Shown piece after piece: positions 21,530 to 32,756 of a stretch of DNA of 64,000 nt (the stretch's first letter is position 1; the number at the start of each line of letters is the position of its first letter). The notes below the pieces were generated by a model, which saw only the letters and a program-made list of their open reading frames with translations, made no database searches and was not told the DNA's origin. Origin of the DNA: Penium margaritaceum (lineage: Eukaryota; Streptophyta; Zygnematophyceae; Desmidiales; Peniaceae). The stretch is from contig SZWC01003908.1 of assembly GCA_023375785.1 (NCBI GenBank), forward strand, positions 92,343-156,342, in the 5' to 3' direction. Both the position numbers and the translations under genes were made by a program.

Positions 21530-22821
21530 GTCGCTGCCGCCAAAGACCTTGAGATCCACCAGATGGATGTGAAGACAGCCTTCCTTTATGGGAAGCTCGA
21601 CAAGGAGGTGCTAATGGAGGTACCGGAAGGTGTCAAAGCACCCGAGGGTAAGGTGTACAAGCTGGTGAAGGCGTTGTACGGGCTGAAACAGACCCCACGG
21701 ATCTGGTACAAGGAGATGGACAGCTTCATGGCTGAGATCTCCTTTGCACATTGCAAGAATGACCCTAGCGTCTATGTGCGGGAGGACGAACGTGGCTTGC
21801 TACTTGTGGCGTTGTACGTGGATGATCTTATCATGTGTTCTTCCTCGCAGGAGGCCCTCACAGACCTCAAGAAAAATCTGGCCGGCAGATTTAAGATGAA
21901 GGACATGGGACCTCTCGAGTACTACCTCGGGATTGCTGTTCACCGCAACCGCAAAGCAGGTACCATCGAGCTCAACCAGACCAAGTACATCATGGACATC
22001 TTGAAGCGCTACAATGTGGAGGACTGCAAGCCCGTCAGCACCCCCATACCCATCGACTACAAGCTCTCCTCCTCCATGTCACCAAGCAACGAGGCAGACC
22101 GGCGGGAGATGCAAAACATTCCATACCAGTCCGCCGTTGGAAGCCTCATGTATGCAATGGTGGGAACAAGACCTGACATTGCTTATGCAGTGGGTCAGGT
22201 GAGCAGGTTTATGGCCAACCCTAGGCCAGAACATTGGCAAGTCGTGAAGCGGATTTCTTGCTACCTCAAAAAGACTCGGCACGTCGGACTTCGGTTTGGA
22301 GGTCTAGAAGGATCAGACTTGCTGCGACTGACATGCTACACTGACGCGGACTGGGGAGGACGGATTGATGACAGGAAGTCCACCTCAGGGTTTGTCTGTC
22401 TTCTCAACGGTGGTGCAGTCTCGTGGGCAAGCAGGAAGCAGGACTGCGTCTCGCTTTCTACTGCTGAGGCGGAGTACATTGCACTCTCCGAAGTGTGCAA
22501 GGAAACACAGTGGCTTCGCAGTTTGCTTGATGAGATCAAGGCACCACAAGAGGAAGCAACAGTCATCCGCATCGACAACCAAAGTGCCATCGCTATGGCA
22601 GAGGACGACATGATCTCCCGGCGTACAAAGCACATCGATATTCGGTACCACTACTCGCGTGACCTTATCGCCAAGGGTGTCGTTGAACTGGAGCACGTCA
22701 CAACCAAGAAAATGCTTGCCGACTTCTTGACAAAGCCGCTAGACAGCGACTTGCATGTTGCAGGTGCTCGAGGAGTCGGCATGGTGGATGCAAGAGATGA
22801 GAACTAAAGACCAAGAAAACN

Positions 22822-23407
22822 TCCAAGCGAGACACCAGAAGTGTAGCGCAACGGATAGCATGTTGGGCTTAGGGACAACAGGTCCTGCGATCGGGCCTTT
22901 ATGTGCGCAGGAGGTTTTTTTACCTTCTAGCACAGGGGAAGTTTCTTAGACATTTCTCCATGCATGAGGAGAGTGCGCCACTTGGCGGTCAGTGGATGCG
23001 CCAATTGGCGGACTGGTGAGGTGGTGTGGAGTGACCATCCCAAAAGTGTCACTACCCACACACCTTAGAAGCCAGGCCTTAGGACTATATGGACCAGGCT
23101 CATTCCTCATTCTAATTACACAATCTGGCCTTAGATGCTCCTCACAGAGTTATCCAACTAAGGAACAGTATAAAGAAGACACTGGTTGGTCTAAGCCCCA
23201 GGAGTTAGTCTTTGACTAGCACCTCATGCGAAAGTGACCAAGTGTTAAGTGGACACAGTTGCTAGCAAGTGATTGCCTAGGAACTGCTCAGTGTGGAACC
23301 GTGATCCTGAGGGTGATATCTTCTCCTAGTTGAAATGCTAGGAGCGGACGGCAGGTGCTATTGTGTCGGCCCTGTTTTCTAGTCCGTTTGCCTCAGGCCG
23401 GTTGACA
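22822..23407 (+). repeat. Partial 3' LTR of truncated copia
   Basis: The end matches the architecture of the 9580 element's LTR: CACTTGGCGGTCA, then CCTCACAGAGT, then GAGGGTGATAT, then a GCTAGGAGCGG-type segment, finishing GGTTGACA at 23407 beside satellite. The start is missing, probably at the N at 22821. No target duplication can be checked because the 5' end is lost. Confidence 0.8.
22843..22897 (+). repeat. tRNA-like segment inside LTR
   Basis: TAGCGCAACGGATAGCATG reads like a tRNA D-arm region. A T-arm-like stem GGTCC/GGGCC with loop TGCGATC lies at 22881-22897. The anticodon arm is irregular. It occupies the same relative place in the LTR as the tRNA-like segment of the 9580 element but comes from a different tRNA. 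Confidence 0.5.
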
Positions 23408-24799
23408 CTTACGCCCTAGTTACATCCTAGTTGCGCCCTCATTACATCCTACTTGTGCCCTCCTTGAGCCTTACTTGCGCCCTAGTTGTGCCCTAGTTGT
23501 GCCCTACTTGCGTCCTACTTTCACCCTACTTGTGTCCTAGTTATGCCCTAGTTGCGCCCTACTGCCATCCTGGTTCCGCCCTACGTGCACCCTAGTTGCG
23601 CCCTAGTTGCACCTCAGTTGGGCACTAGCTACACCCTACTTGTGTCCTAGATACGCCCTAGTTGTGCCTTAGTTGTACTCTACTTGCGCCCTAGTTGGGC
23701 CCTACTTTCTCCCTAGTTGTGACCGACTTGTGCCCCAGTTGCGCCCTAGTTGTGCTTCAGTTAGGCGCTAGGTACATCCTAGTTGTGCCTTAGTTACTCC
23801 CTACTTGTGCCCTACTTGCGCGCTAGTTGCACTCTAGTTACGCCCTAAATACACCCTAGTTACACCCTACTTGCACCCTACTTGCACCCTAGTTGTGCCC
23901 TAGTTACGCCCTACTTGCACCCTCTTTGCACCCTACTTGCACCCTACTTGCACCTTGCTTCCGCCCTAGTTGCGCCCTAGTTGTACCCTACTTGCACCAT
24001 ACTTGTACCCTACTTGTGCCCTAGTTGCCCCCTAGTTGCGCCCTAGTTGCACCCTACTTGCGTCCTACTTGCGCCCTAGTTACACCCTAGTTGTGCCCTA
24101 GTTGAGCCCTAGTTATGCCCTACTTGCGTCCAAGTTGCACCCAAGTTGCACCCCTGTTTCCCCTCAGTTAGGCACTAGCTTTGTCCTAGTTGCGCCCTAG
24201 TTCCGCCCGAGTTGCATTCTAGTTGGGCCCTACTTGTGCCCTACTTGGGGCTAAGTTACGCCCTAGATGCACTTTAGTTGTGTCCCAACTTGCATCCTAG
24301 TTGCGCCTAGTTGCATCTTAGTTAGGCATTAGCTACGCCCTAGTTGTGCCCTAGTTGCACCCTCGTTGCACCCTGCTTGCACCCTACTTGCACCCTACTA
24401 GTGCCCTAGTTGTGCCCTAGTTGCGCCTCAGCTGGGCACTATCTACGCCCTTGTTGCGGATTAGATGCACCCTAATTGCGCCCTAATTGCACCCTAGTTG
24501 TTCCCTACTTCCGCCCTTCTTGCACCCGCCCTACTTGCATCCTAGTTACGCCCTAGTTGCGTCCTAGTTGCGCCCTATTTGCGCCTCAATTGGACACTAG
24601 CTATGCCCTAGTTACGCCCTAGTCACGCCCAAGTTATGCCCTCGTTGTGCCCTACTTGCGCCCTACTTGTGCCCTACTTGCGCCCTAGTTGTACCCTACT
24701 TGCGCCCTAGTTGCGCCATAGTTGCGCCCTAGTTGTGTCTCAGTTGGGACTGGCTACGCCCTAGTTGTGTCCTAGTTACGCCCTAGTTGCGCCTTAGTG
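23408..24799 (+). repeat. 11-bp satellite array, block C
   Basis: Same unit and orientation as block A, with marker pairs. The right edge meets the first spacer repeat of the rDNA unit at about 24800. No gene. Confidence 0.96.
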
Positions 24800-26510
24800 T
24801 CGACGGACCTGCAATCAAGAAAAATCATCCATACGCACGTCGCACACCCATATGGACATGCATGCCCCAAGTCCCGCTCGAAAAATCCATGGCATGTGCC
24901 CTGAAGCATACGACGTAGGGTCTTGGTGTGCGCGTCTCGAGCCTGTTGGAGACTAAGGGGCTGGATTTGGTCCGATAAAAATGGAAAAAACTTGTTGATA
25001 TGCATGTTGCACACCCACCTGGGCATGAACGACCCAAGTCGTGCTGGAAAAATCAATCACACGCGCCCTGGAGCATACGACGTAGGGTCTCCGTGAGCGC
25101 CGCTCGAGAATCTCCTAGACTAAGGGGCCGGAATTCGGGCCGATCTGTAATCATGAAAACTCATCCACATGCACGTCCCACGCGCATATGGACATGGATA
25201 ACCCAAGTTGCACTCAAAAAATCCATGGCAAGCGCCCTGCAGCTTACGACGTAGGGTCTTTGTGAGCGCCTCTCGAGAGTCTCCGAGACTAAGGGGCCAG
25301 AATTCGGGCCGGCCCAAAATCGAGAAGAATTATCCATACACACGTCGCACGTCCATATGGACATGGATGACCCAAGTCCTGCTTGAAAAATCTGTGGCAC
25401 ACGTCCTGGAGCATACAACATAAGGTCTTCGTGAGTGCCTCTCGAGAGTCTTGGAGACTAAGGGGCCGGAATTTGGGCCAGTCCAAAATCAGGAAACTCA
25501 TCCATATGCACGTCGCACGCCCATATGGACATGGATGACCCAAGTCGCGCTCGAAATATCCATGGCACACGCCCTGGAGCATACGACATAGGTTCTTCGT
25601 AAGCGCCTCTCGAGAGTCTCCGAGACTAAGGGGCCGGAATTCGGGCCATCCGGAAATCAAGGAAACTCATCCATATGTACGTCGCACACCCATATGGACA
25701 TGGATGACCCAATTCCTGCTCAAAACTCCATGGCACGCGCCCTGGAGCATATGACGAAGGATCTTCGTGAGGGCCTATCGAGAGTCTCCAAGACTAAGGG
25801 GCGATAATTTGGGCTTACCAGAAATCAAGAAAATGAATCCATACGCACATTGCACGCCCATATGGACATGGATGACCCAATTCCTGCTTGAGAAATCCAT
25901 GGCACGCTTCCTGGAGCATACGACGTAGGGTCCCCATGAGCGCCTCTCAAGAGTCTCCGAGACTAAGGGGCCGGAATTCGGGCCGGCCCGAAATCAAGAA
26001 AACTCATCCATACGCATGTCGCACGTCCAAATGGACATGGATGACCATAGAACTGCTTGAAAAATGCATGGCACGTGCCCTGAGGCATACGGCGGAGGGT
26101 GTCCATAAGCGCCTCTCGAGAGTCTCCGAGACTTATGGGCCAGAATTCTGGCTGACCCGAAATTGAGAAAACTCATCCATACGCACGTCGCACGCCCATA
26201 TGGACATGGATGACCCAATTTTGTTGAAAAAATCCATGGCACGTGCCCTGGAGCATACGACGTAGGGTCTCAGAGCGGGCGTGTCGAGACTCTTCGAGAC
26301 TAAGGGCCCAGAATTTGGGCCGACTCAAAATCAAGAAAACTCATCCACATGCACGTCGCATGCCCATATGGATATGGATGACCCAAGTTTTGATCAAAAA
26401 ATCTGTGGCACGTACCCTGGAGCATAGGACGTAGGGTCTCCAAGCGCGTGTGTCGAGCCTACCCGAGACTAAGGGGCCGGAAATTGGGCCGACTCGAAAT
26501 CCGACTTTGA
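24800..26510 (+). repeat. rDNA spacer repeats, 168-169 bp, ten copies
   Basis: The motif GAGACTAAGGGGCCGGAATT recurs with GACTAAGG at 24951, 25118, 25287, 25456, 25624, 25792, 25961, 26130, 26298 and 26467: spacings 167-169 bp. Each unit also has CATATGGACATGGATGACCC and a CTCGAGAGTCTC segment. They lie just upstream of the external spacer, and a fragment with TCTCCGAGACTAAGGATCC recurs after the 5S gene near 38594. Both facts point to intergenic-spacer subrepeats rather than an unrelated satellite. Open frames crossing units are by-products of the repeat. Confidence 0.9.
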
Positions 26511-27415
26511 ACACAGCTATGTGAGTGGAAGTCATTTGCAAGGAGGAGGTGTTGTGCTGTGAGGACCCTAGGGCAAAGGGTAGCCTTGGGAATGCGACAC
26601 ACTTTGTTTATGCGATGCGCATGAGGTGACCATGATTGTGAAATGACATTGTGTTTGCTACGAGTGATCCAGGATCCTGATACAAGAGAGGGAGGACAAT
26701 GACGACGATAGAGTCAACATGCTTTCTGGTGCTGGTGACGGGGTCAGTCGTGCAGAGCAGGGTTCCCCAAGGCAATCCAAGCGGAGCCAAATCTGGCCTT
26801 AGCGATGATGAGAGGTAGCTGGGTTTGGCTCAATCAGCACGAGACGCGTACGCAGAAAGTGTTGCATGGCACAAGCCGATCTCCATGAGAGCGGGAGCTA
26901 TGCGGGGTGTTTTTTGGACGGGCCATTACTGGCTTCACTGAGAAACAACTTTCTCTGCACCGCCTCCGGGCTCTTTGGCTCGGGATGGAAAGAGGGATCT
27001 TGTGTTGCTACGCATTGCCTATTGGGTAACCTAACACATTGCACATCTGTCTGGGGGGATGCATTCTACAGCCGTGGCAATGCGCTCTACCGAGTGAGTG
27101 TGGGAAGGATGCCTATGCATGCAAGGCCTTGCTTTTGTACCATTCTTTGGTGCAACTTGAGCAATTTCTTGATGACGTGTGCGGTCTGGAAAGAATCTCA
27201 GCGGGTGTAGAGGATCATCTCTAAACCACGCGTGGTGCGGGGAGCAAGGAGCAAGCCCTCAACTCACGTAGCGTGCTCTTGCTCACTTCGTTGACGCCTG
27301 GAACATTGAAAGCCATCCGTCCTTCCTTCAAGGGAGGAGCGGCCGGGTCAGGCCCGTGTCACTTACACGACTCACAAGGTCGCACAGGTACGCGGTGCCT
27401 GCTCCCATAAAGAGC
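26511..27415 (+). other. Spacer and 5' external transcribed spacer
   Basis: About 900 bp between the spacer repeats and 18S. It should contain the polymerase I start and the 5' ETS. I find no motif I trust for the start site. Open frames here (for example 26866-27210) show no recognisable domain. Confidence 0.65.
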
Positions 27416-29041
27416 TACTTGGTTGATCCTGCCATTAGTCATACGCTTGTCTCAAAGATTAAGTCATGCATGTCTAAGTATAAACGCTTTTATACTGTGA
27501 AACTGCAAATGGCTCATTAAATCGGTTATTGTTCATTTGATGGTACCTGCTACTCAGATAAGTGTAGTAGTTCTAGAGCTAATGCGTGCACCAACTCCCG
27601 ACTCTTTGAAGGGACAATTTTATTAGATAAGAGGCCAATCTGAGCTTGCTCTCCATTGCGGTGATTCATAATATCTCCACGAATTGCATGGCCTTGCGCC
27701 TGCCATGTTTCATTGAAATTTTTTCCCTATCAAATTTTGATGGTAGGATAGAGGCCTACCGTGGTCATAACTGGTGACGGAGAATGAGGGTTCGATTCCG
27801 GAGAGGTAGCCTGAGAAACGGATGCCACATCCAAGGAAGGCAGAAGGCGCAAAAATTACCCAATCCTGATACAGGGAGGTAGTGAGAATAAATAACATTA
27901 CTGGGCTCTACGAGTCTGGTAATTTGAACGAGTACAATCTAAATTCCTTAATGAGGATCCATTGGAGAGCAAGTCTGGTGCCGGCAGCCAGGGTAATTCC
28001 AGTTCCAATAGCGTATATCTGAGTTATTTCGGGTAAAAAGCTTGTAGTTGGAATTTGTGTTGGAGGATTTGGTCTGCTGATAGGCTGATACTGTCTCCTC
28101 CATCCTTCTTGCTGGGGACACGCTCTGGCCTTAATTGGCTGGGGAGTGGAGTCGGTGATGTTACATTGAAAGAATTAGAGTGTTCAAAGCAGGCCTAAGT
28201 TCTGAATACATTAGCATGGCATAATGTGATAGGACTCTGGTCCTATTGTGTTGGTCTTCAGGACCGGAGTAATGATAAACAAGGACAGTTGGGGGCATTT
28301 AAACTTCATTCAGAGGTGAAATTCTTGGATTTATGAGAGACGAACTACTGCAAAAGCATTTTCCAAGGATGTTTTCATTAATCAAGAGCGAAATTTGGGG
28401 GCTTGAAGATGATCAGATACCGTCCTAGTGTCAACCATACACGATGCCGGCTAGGGATTGGTGGATGTTACATTGATGACTCCGCCAGCACCTTATGAGA
28501 AATCATTTTTTTTTGGGTTCCGGAGGGAGTATGGTCACAAGACTGAAACTTAAAGGAATTGAAGGATGGGCACCACCAGTTGTGGTGCCTGCGTCTTAAC
28601 TTGACTCAACACGGGGAAACTTACCAGGTCTAGACATAGTAAGGATTGACACATTGAGAGCTCTTTCTTGATTCTATGGGCGGTGGTGAATGGCCGTTCT
28701 TAGTTGGTGGAGTAATTTTTCTGGTTAGATCCACTAACAAATGAGACCTCAGCCTGCTAAATAGTTACACAAACATTTGTGTTTGCAGCCAATTTCTTAG
28801 AGGTAAAATTGGGGTTTAGCCGGCTGGAATTCAGAGGCAATAGCAGGTATGTGACGTTCTCAGATGTTCAAGGCTGCACGCGCGCTATGCTGATGAATTC
28901 AATGAGCTCACTCCTGGATCACAAGGTTTAGGAAACCTCTGAAATGTCATTGTGACAGGGATAGATTATTGCAATTATTAATCTTCAACGAGAAATACCT
29001 AGTAAGCGCAAGTAATCAGATCGCGTTGAGTACTTCTTTTT

Positions 29042-29080
<39 letters not shown>

Positions 29081-29198
29081 ATTCCGTGAAGTTTTTGGAT
29101 TCCGGTGACACTGATGGTTCTCTGTTAGCGACGGTGTGAAAATTTCATGAAATCTTATCATTTAGAGGAAGGAGAAATTTCAACAAGGTTTTCTGTGA
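27416..29198 (+). rRNA. 18S rRNA, exon 1 (decayed copy)
   Basis: Begins with a form of TACCTGGTTGATCCTGCC (here TACTTGG...) and runs through green-plant 18S landmarks such as GGACTCTGGTCCTATTG and GTACACACCGCCCGTCGC near 29047. It forms the small-subunit core of cytosolic ribosomes. Near-universal sites are altered: the 530 loop reads GTGCCGGCAGCCAGGGTAA (near 27978) instead of GTGCCAGCAGCCGCGGTAA, and GAATTGACGGAAGGGCAC reads GAATTGAAGGATGGGCAC. Many changes are CG to TG or CA. I regard it as a pseudogene copy. The end is set by the group I intron; the junction is uncertain by one or two bases. Confidence 0.9.
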
Positions 29199-29654
29199 GC
29201 CTCCGTTGGTCATAAGACGGAAGCCTCAGCAGCCCCCAATGCGTCAAGCAATGGGGGTGTGTCGTCGCCCGCACGGGACCAGCGACATGTAGAAAGTGCT
29301 AGTGCATGGCACGTCCATGTGCGATGTCATCAAACTGTGGGAAAATCCTCCTCCTCACACAGGGGAAGACCGGGGCTACCAAGCGTGGTGGTTGTGACGG
29401 CGAAGTCCGTCGCTGGCCGAGCGTGGGGGGCAAGTGTGCCTGGGTGCAGTAAGAACACCCTAACACGGTCTCAAGGGGACGATCTGCAGCTGAGCCCCGC
29501 ATCGCGGAGTGCTGTTCACAGACTAGATGGCCACAGGTCGCCCCACGCGATCACGTGATGCCGGATCAAGATATAGTTGGGCCACTCCAGGAGTGAGACC
29601 GGGGGGAAGCAAGTCCAGCATTCGAGTTCTTACGCATGGATTTCACCGCTCTGT
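29199..29654 (+). other. Group I intron at 18S site S1506
   Basis: About 456 bp interrupt the 18S 3' end between AACAAGGTTTTCTGT and AGGTGAACCTGCGGAA. The core elements are in order: P, AAACTGTGGGAAAATCC (29332-29348); Q, GATCTGCAGCTGAGCCCC (29481-29498); R, GTTCACAGACTAGATGG (about 29514-29530); S, AAGATATAGTTGGG (29568-29581). These are the conserved core segments of group I ribozymes, probably class IC1. No homing endonuclease frame is convincing at this size. Changes such as AATCCGCAGC to GATCTGCAGC and TATAGTC to TATAGTT suggest the ribozyme is decaying with its host gene. Confidence 0.9.
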
Positions 29655-29678
29655 AGGTGAACCTGCGGAAATACCATT
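29655..29678 (+). rRNA. 18S rRNA, exon 2
   Basis: AGGTGAACCTGCGGAA followed by ATACCATT, matching the terminal GGAAGGATCATT of 18S. Only the last ~24 bases of the gene follow the intron. Confidence 0.88.
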
Positions 29679-30125
29679 GACACACATCTCCGTGATGGCT
29701 CTGTCATTATGCCAACCAGTGAACTTACGATGTGCAACCTGAGGGACCATTTTGGAAGGCACGCGTCAGCGATTGTCTTCCCTGTCTCCTCTATCCCGGC
29801 CACGCAATTGCAGATTGGGGGACTTCCTGCTGCTTGGGTGTTGACCTGAGCAATGGGGAGGGTGGCCGGCCGTCAGAGCTTGGCATGGCATCGCGCCCTG
29901 GTGGTATTTCTATCGAGCACACCGGTTCCCCTCCCCTTGGGCCTCAGGCGCTCTGCCCGAACCCCTCGGGGGGTCGGGACAGGGACGACCCTGTCGCACC
30001 TGTCTTGTCCTTCCCCGGCGGGAACGGGCCACACAACCCATGACCTACCCTTGCGCCCCGTGTGCAACGGCTCCAACAACCCTGACCATGAACCGTGGCC
30101 CTTGGGACCCGACAAAGAAAGAAAA
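29679..30125 (+). other. Internal transcribed spacer 1
   Basis: About 447 bp between 18S and 5.8S, GC-rich, with no gene. Open frames in it are incidental. Confidence 0.85.
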
Positions 30126-30282
30126 AACAACTCTCAACAACAGATATCTTGGCTCTTGCAATGAAGAGGAATGCAGAGAAATATGATACGTACTGTGGAT
30201 TACAGAATTCCGTGAATCATCAAATCTTTGAACGCGCATTGCGCCCGAGGCTTTGGCCGAGGGCATATCTGCTTGAGCTCTG
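30126..30282 (+). rRNA. 5.8S rRNA (decayed copy)
   Basis: Recognisable from AACAACTCTCAACAACAG through TTTGAACGC to GCCCGAGGCTTTGGCCGAGGG. In plants the start reads AACGACTCTCGGCAACGG; here each CG has become CA, TG or similar. The ATCTCGGCTCTCGCATCGATG region reads ATCTTGGCTCTTGCAATG, with a short deletion in the helix that pairs with 28S. That makes a functional 5.8S unlikely. Confidence 0.9.
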
Positions 30283-30577
30283 CCGGAACACCCCCATATT
30301 CCCCCTCTCCCCCATCTCCCCCTTTTCGAGGGACGTGACTCACTGGAAGAAGATGGCCACCTCCCATACCGTGCGGCCCCGGATCTCCGAGGGGCACCGT
30401 CATGGCCGTGGGAGCCGGCTGGAAGGCAGCACGAGGCCCAGATGGATGCACCCTGCGTGGACAACACGGTGCTTGTCGATGCGCCCTGGCCATGGCACCT
30501 GATACGGACCCGCGAAATACTTCGCAACTTCTGGTGGTCGGAGGCGCTTGAGTCCGCTGTCCCCATATTCCCTCTTT
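30283..30577 (+). other. Internal transcribed spacer 2
   Basis: About 295 bp between 5.8S and 28S. The boundary is placed by the end of 5.8S homology and the start of the CCGCTGAA region. No gene. Confidence 0.8.
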
Positions 30578-32722
30578 AGCCTAAATTCAGGCAGGAGCAC
30601 CCGCTGAAATTCAATCCTATTACTAAGCAGAGGAAAAGAAACTAACCAGGATTCCCCTAGTAGCTGCGAGCAAAGCAGGAAGAGCCCAACTTGAAAATCT
30701 GGGACCTCATGTCTCCGAATTGTAATCTATCCGAGCATTCCCAGTGGCCAGCCAGGCCCAAGTTCTCTGGAACGAGATGTCAGAGAGGGTGAGAGCCCCG
30801 TCAACCCCGGACCCTGCTGCACCATGAGGCACTGTCCACGAGTCGGGTTGCTTGGGAATGCAGCCCTAATTGGGTGGTAAATTCCATCTAAGGCCAAATA
30901 CAGGAGAGGGAGACCAATAGCGAACAAGTACCACAAGGTACTAGTAGAGAGTTAAAAAGTGCTTGAAATTATTGAGGGGTGAGTGTACGATGGCAATGGA
31001 TGTGCCCAGGCCACAAGCGGAACGGCCGACTGGTCCGCGGTCGGCATGGGGCGCTGCCCAGTACGGGCTCTCGCCGCAAGACAGAGATCTTGTATTACGC
31101 AGTGGGGGCCAAAGACGAAGCGCGCACCCTTCTGGGCGGGCCTTGGTACCTGCAAGATCATGGCTCCGGTGATGCTTCCGTACAACCTGTCTTGAAACAT
31201 GGACCAAGGAATCTAACATGTGCGCGAGTCGGCGGGCGGCAAACCCGTGGGTGCAAGTAACCTGAGGGGCGGGATCCTCTCCTTGGTGGGCTGCACCGTT
31301 GGCCAATCATGATCTTCTGTGAAAGGTTTGAGTCGTAGCGTGCCTTTTGGGACCCAAAAGATGGTGAACTATGCCTGAGCAGGGCGAAGCCAGAGAAAAC
31401 TCTGGTAGATGCTCGTAGTGATACTGACGTGCAAATAGTTCGTCAGACTTGGATTTAGGGGCAAAAGACTAATCAAACCATCTAGGAGCAGGTTTCCTCC
31501 AAGGTCTCCCTCAGGATAGGTGGAGCTCGGATCAGTTTTTTCAGGTGAAGCAAATGATTAGCGGCCTTGGGAGAGAAGCTCCCCCGATCGATTCTCAAAC
31601 TTCAAATGGGCAAGACGCCGGGTTGCTCAAGTGAACCCCGACTCTGAATGGGAGCTCCGAGTGGGCCATTTTTTGGTAAGCAGAACTGGCGATGCTGGAT
31701 GAACCGAAAGCCGGGCTACGGCACCCAACTGCACGCTAACCTAGATCCCACAAAGGGTGTTGATTGATTAAGACAGCAGGACGGTGGTCATAGAAGTCAA
31801 AATCCATTAAGGAGTGTGTGACAACTCACCTGCCTTATCAATTAGCCCAGAAAATGGATGGTGCTGAAGCGCGTGGCCTATGCCCGGCCAATCAGGGAAA
31901 ATGCAAGGCCCCAATGAGTAGGAGGACGCGGGGGTCGCCACGCAGCCTGGGACGTGAGTCCGGGTGAAGCGGCCCCTGTTGCAAATCTTGGTGGCAGTAG
32001 CAAATATTCAAATGAGAAATTTGAAGACTGAATTGGAGAAAGGTTCCATGTGAACAGCAATTGGATGTGGGTTAGTTGACCGTAAGAGATGTCGCAACTC
32101 TGTGTCAAGGGCGTGATTTGTGCCGTCCATCAAAAGGGAATCAGGTCAATATTCCCAAACCGGGACGCGGTGGCTGGCGTCGATGCGAGCGAGTCCGGAG
32201 ACGTCGGCAAGGGCCCCGGAAAGATTTCTCTTTTCTTTTTAATGGCCCATCCACCCTGAAAACAATTTACCTGGAGATAGAGTCCAGCGGCCGGCAAAGC
32301 ATCGCACGTCTCACAGTGTGTGCTGCACCCCCGAAGGCCCTTGAAAATCCTGAGGAGCGGATACCGTTTGCTCCCGGTCGTACTCATAACCGCATCAGGT
32401 CTCCAAGGTGAATAGCCTCTGGTCGATGGAAGAATGTAGGTAAGGGAAGTCAGAAAAATAGATCCGTAACTTTGGGAAAAGAATTGGCTTTGAGGGCCTA
32501 GGGGTCGATGCCTCGATGCCGTAGGCTGTCGGTCTGCCCGAGCTGCTCCCGCGGCGATGGCAGATTGCCGCGTACCCGACCGGCCGACGGGTGCAGAACT
32601 CTTCCCTTTCGGGGGAGGCTTTCCCTAAGCAGTGAACAACGCGCTCAGAACTGGAACGGACAAAGGGAATCCGAATGTTTATTTAAAACAAAGCATTGTG
32701 ATGGCCCCAATGGATGTTGACG

Positions 32723-32756
<34 letters not shown>

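Larger units (their letters stand above)
17866..22807 (+). pseudogene. Copia gag-pol, truncated and interrupted
   Basis: Coding blocks are 17866-19892, 20870-21518 and 21530-22807, with stop at 22805. No premature stop is seen in these blocks. Gag lacks its first ~90 residues. The zinc knuckle CRNCGKPGHWAREC (18361-18402) is intact, and the protease motif is GLDSGTDHHSS. Integrase has LWHRRFGHV and LCEPCLQGK, but the third catalytic residue is altered: GVAKRMNQT where the family has GVAERMN, so Glu is Lys and strand transfer should fail. Reverse transcriptase has QMDVKTAFLYG and YVDD (LYVDDLIMCSS); RNase H has TDADWGG and STAEAEYIALSE. The 11-N gap hides roughly 35 residues of reverse transcriptase, estimated by comparison with the copy at 9580. 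The frame continues exactly across the solo LTR once one CTCAT is discounted. Confidence 0.92.
17873..23407 (+). mobile_element. Copia retrotransposon lacking its 5' end, with nested solo LTR
   Basis: Starts inside gag, directly joined to satellite, so the 5' LTR, primer site and first part of gag are missing. The coding region is otherwise well kept and is split at 19892 by a 972-bp solo LTR of the 2256-7497 family. The 3' LTR survives in part (22822-23407), its start apparently lost at the N at 22821. The order of events is copia insertion first, then the other LTR element, then its reduction to a solo LTR. Confidence 0.92.

Noticed and set aside
26866-27210. A 114-codon gene upstream of 18S
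   Set aside because: It lies in the region expected to be the 5' external spacer, has no domain, and has no support beyond being open.
29259-30566. Open frames across the 18S intron, ITS1, 5.8S and ITS2
   Set aside because: They overlap clear rRNA, spacer and intron sequence; no homing endonuclease motif such as LAGLIDADG or His-Cys box is present.
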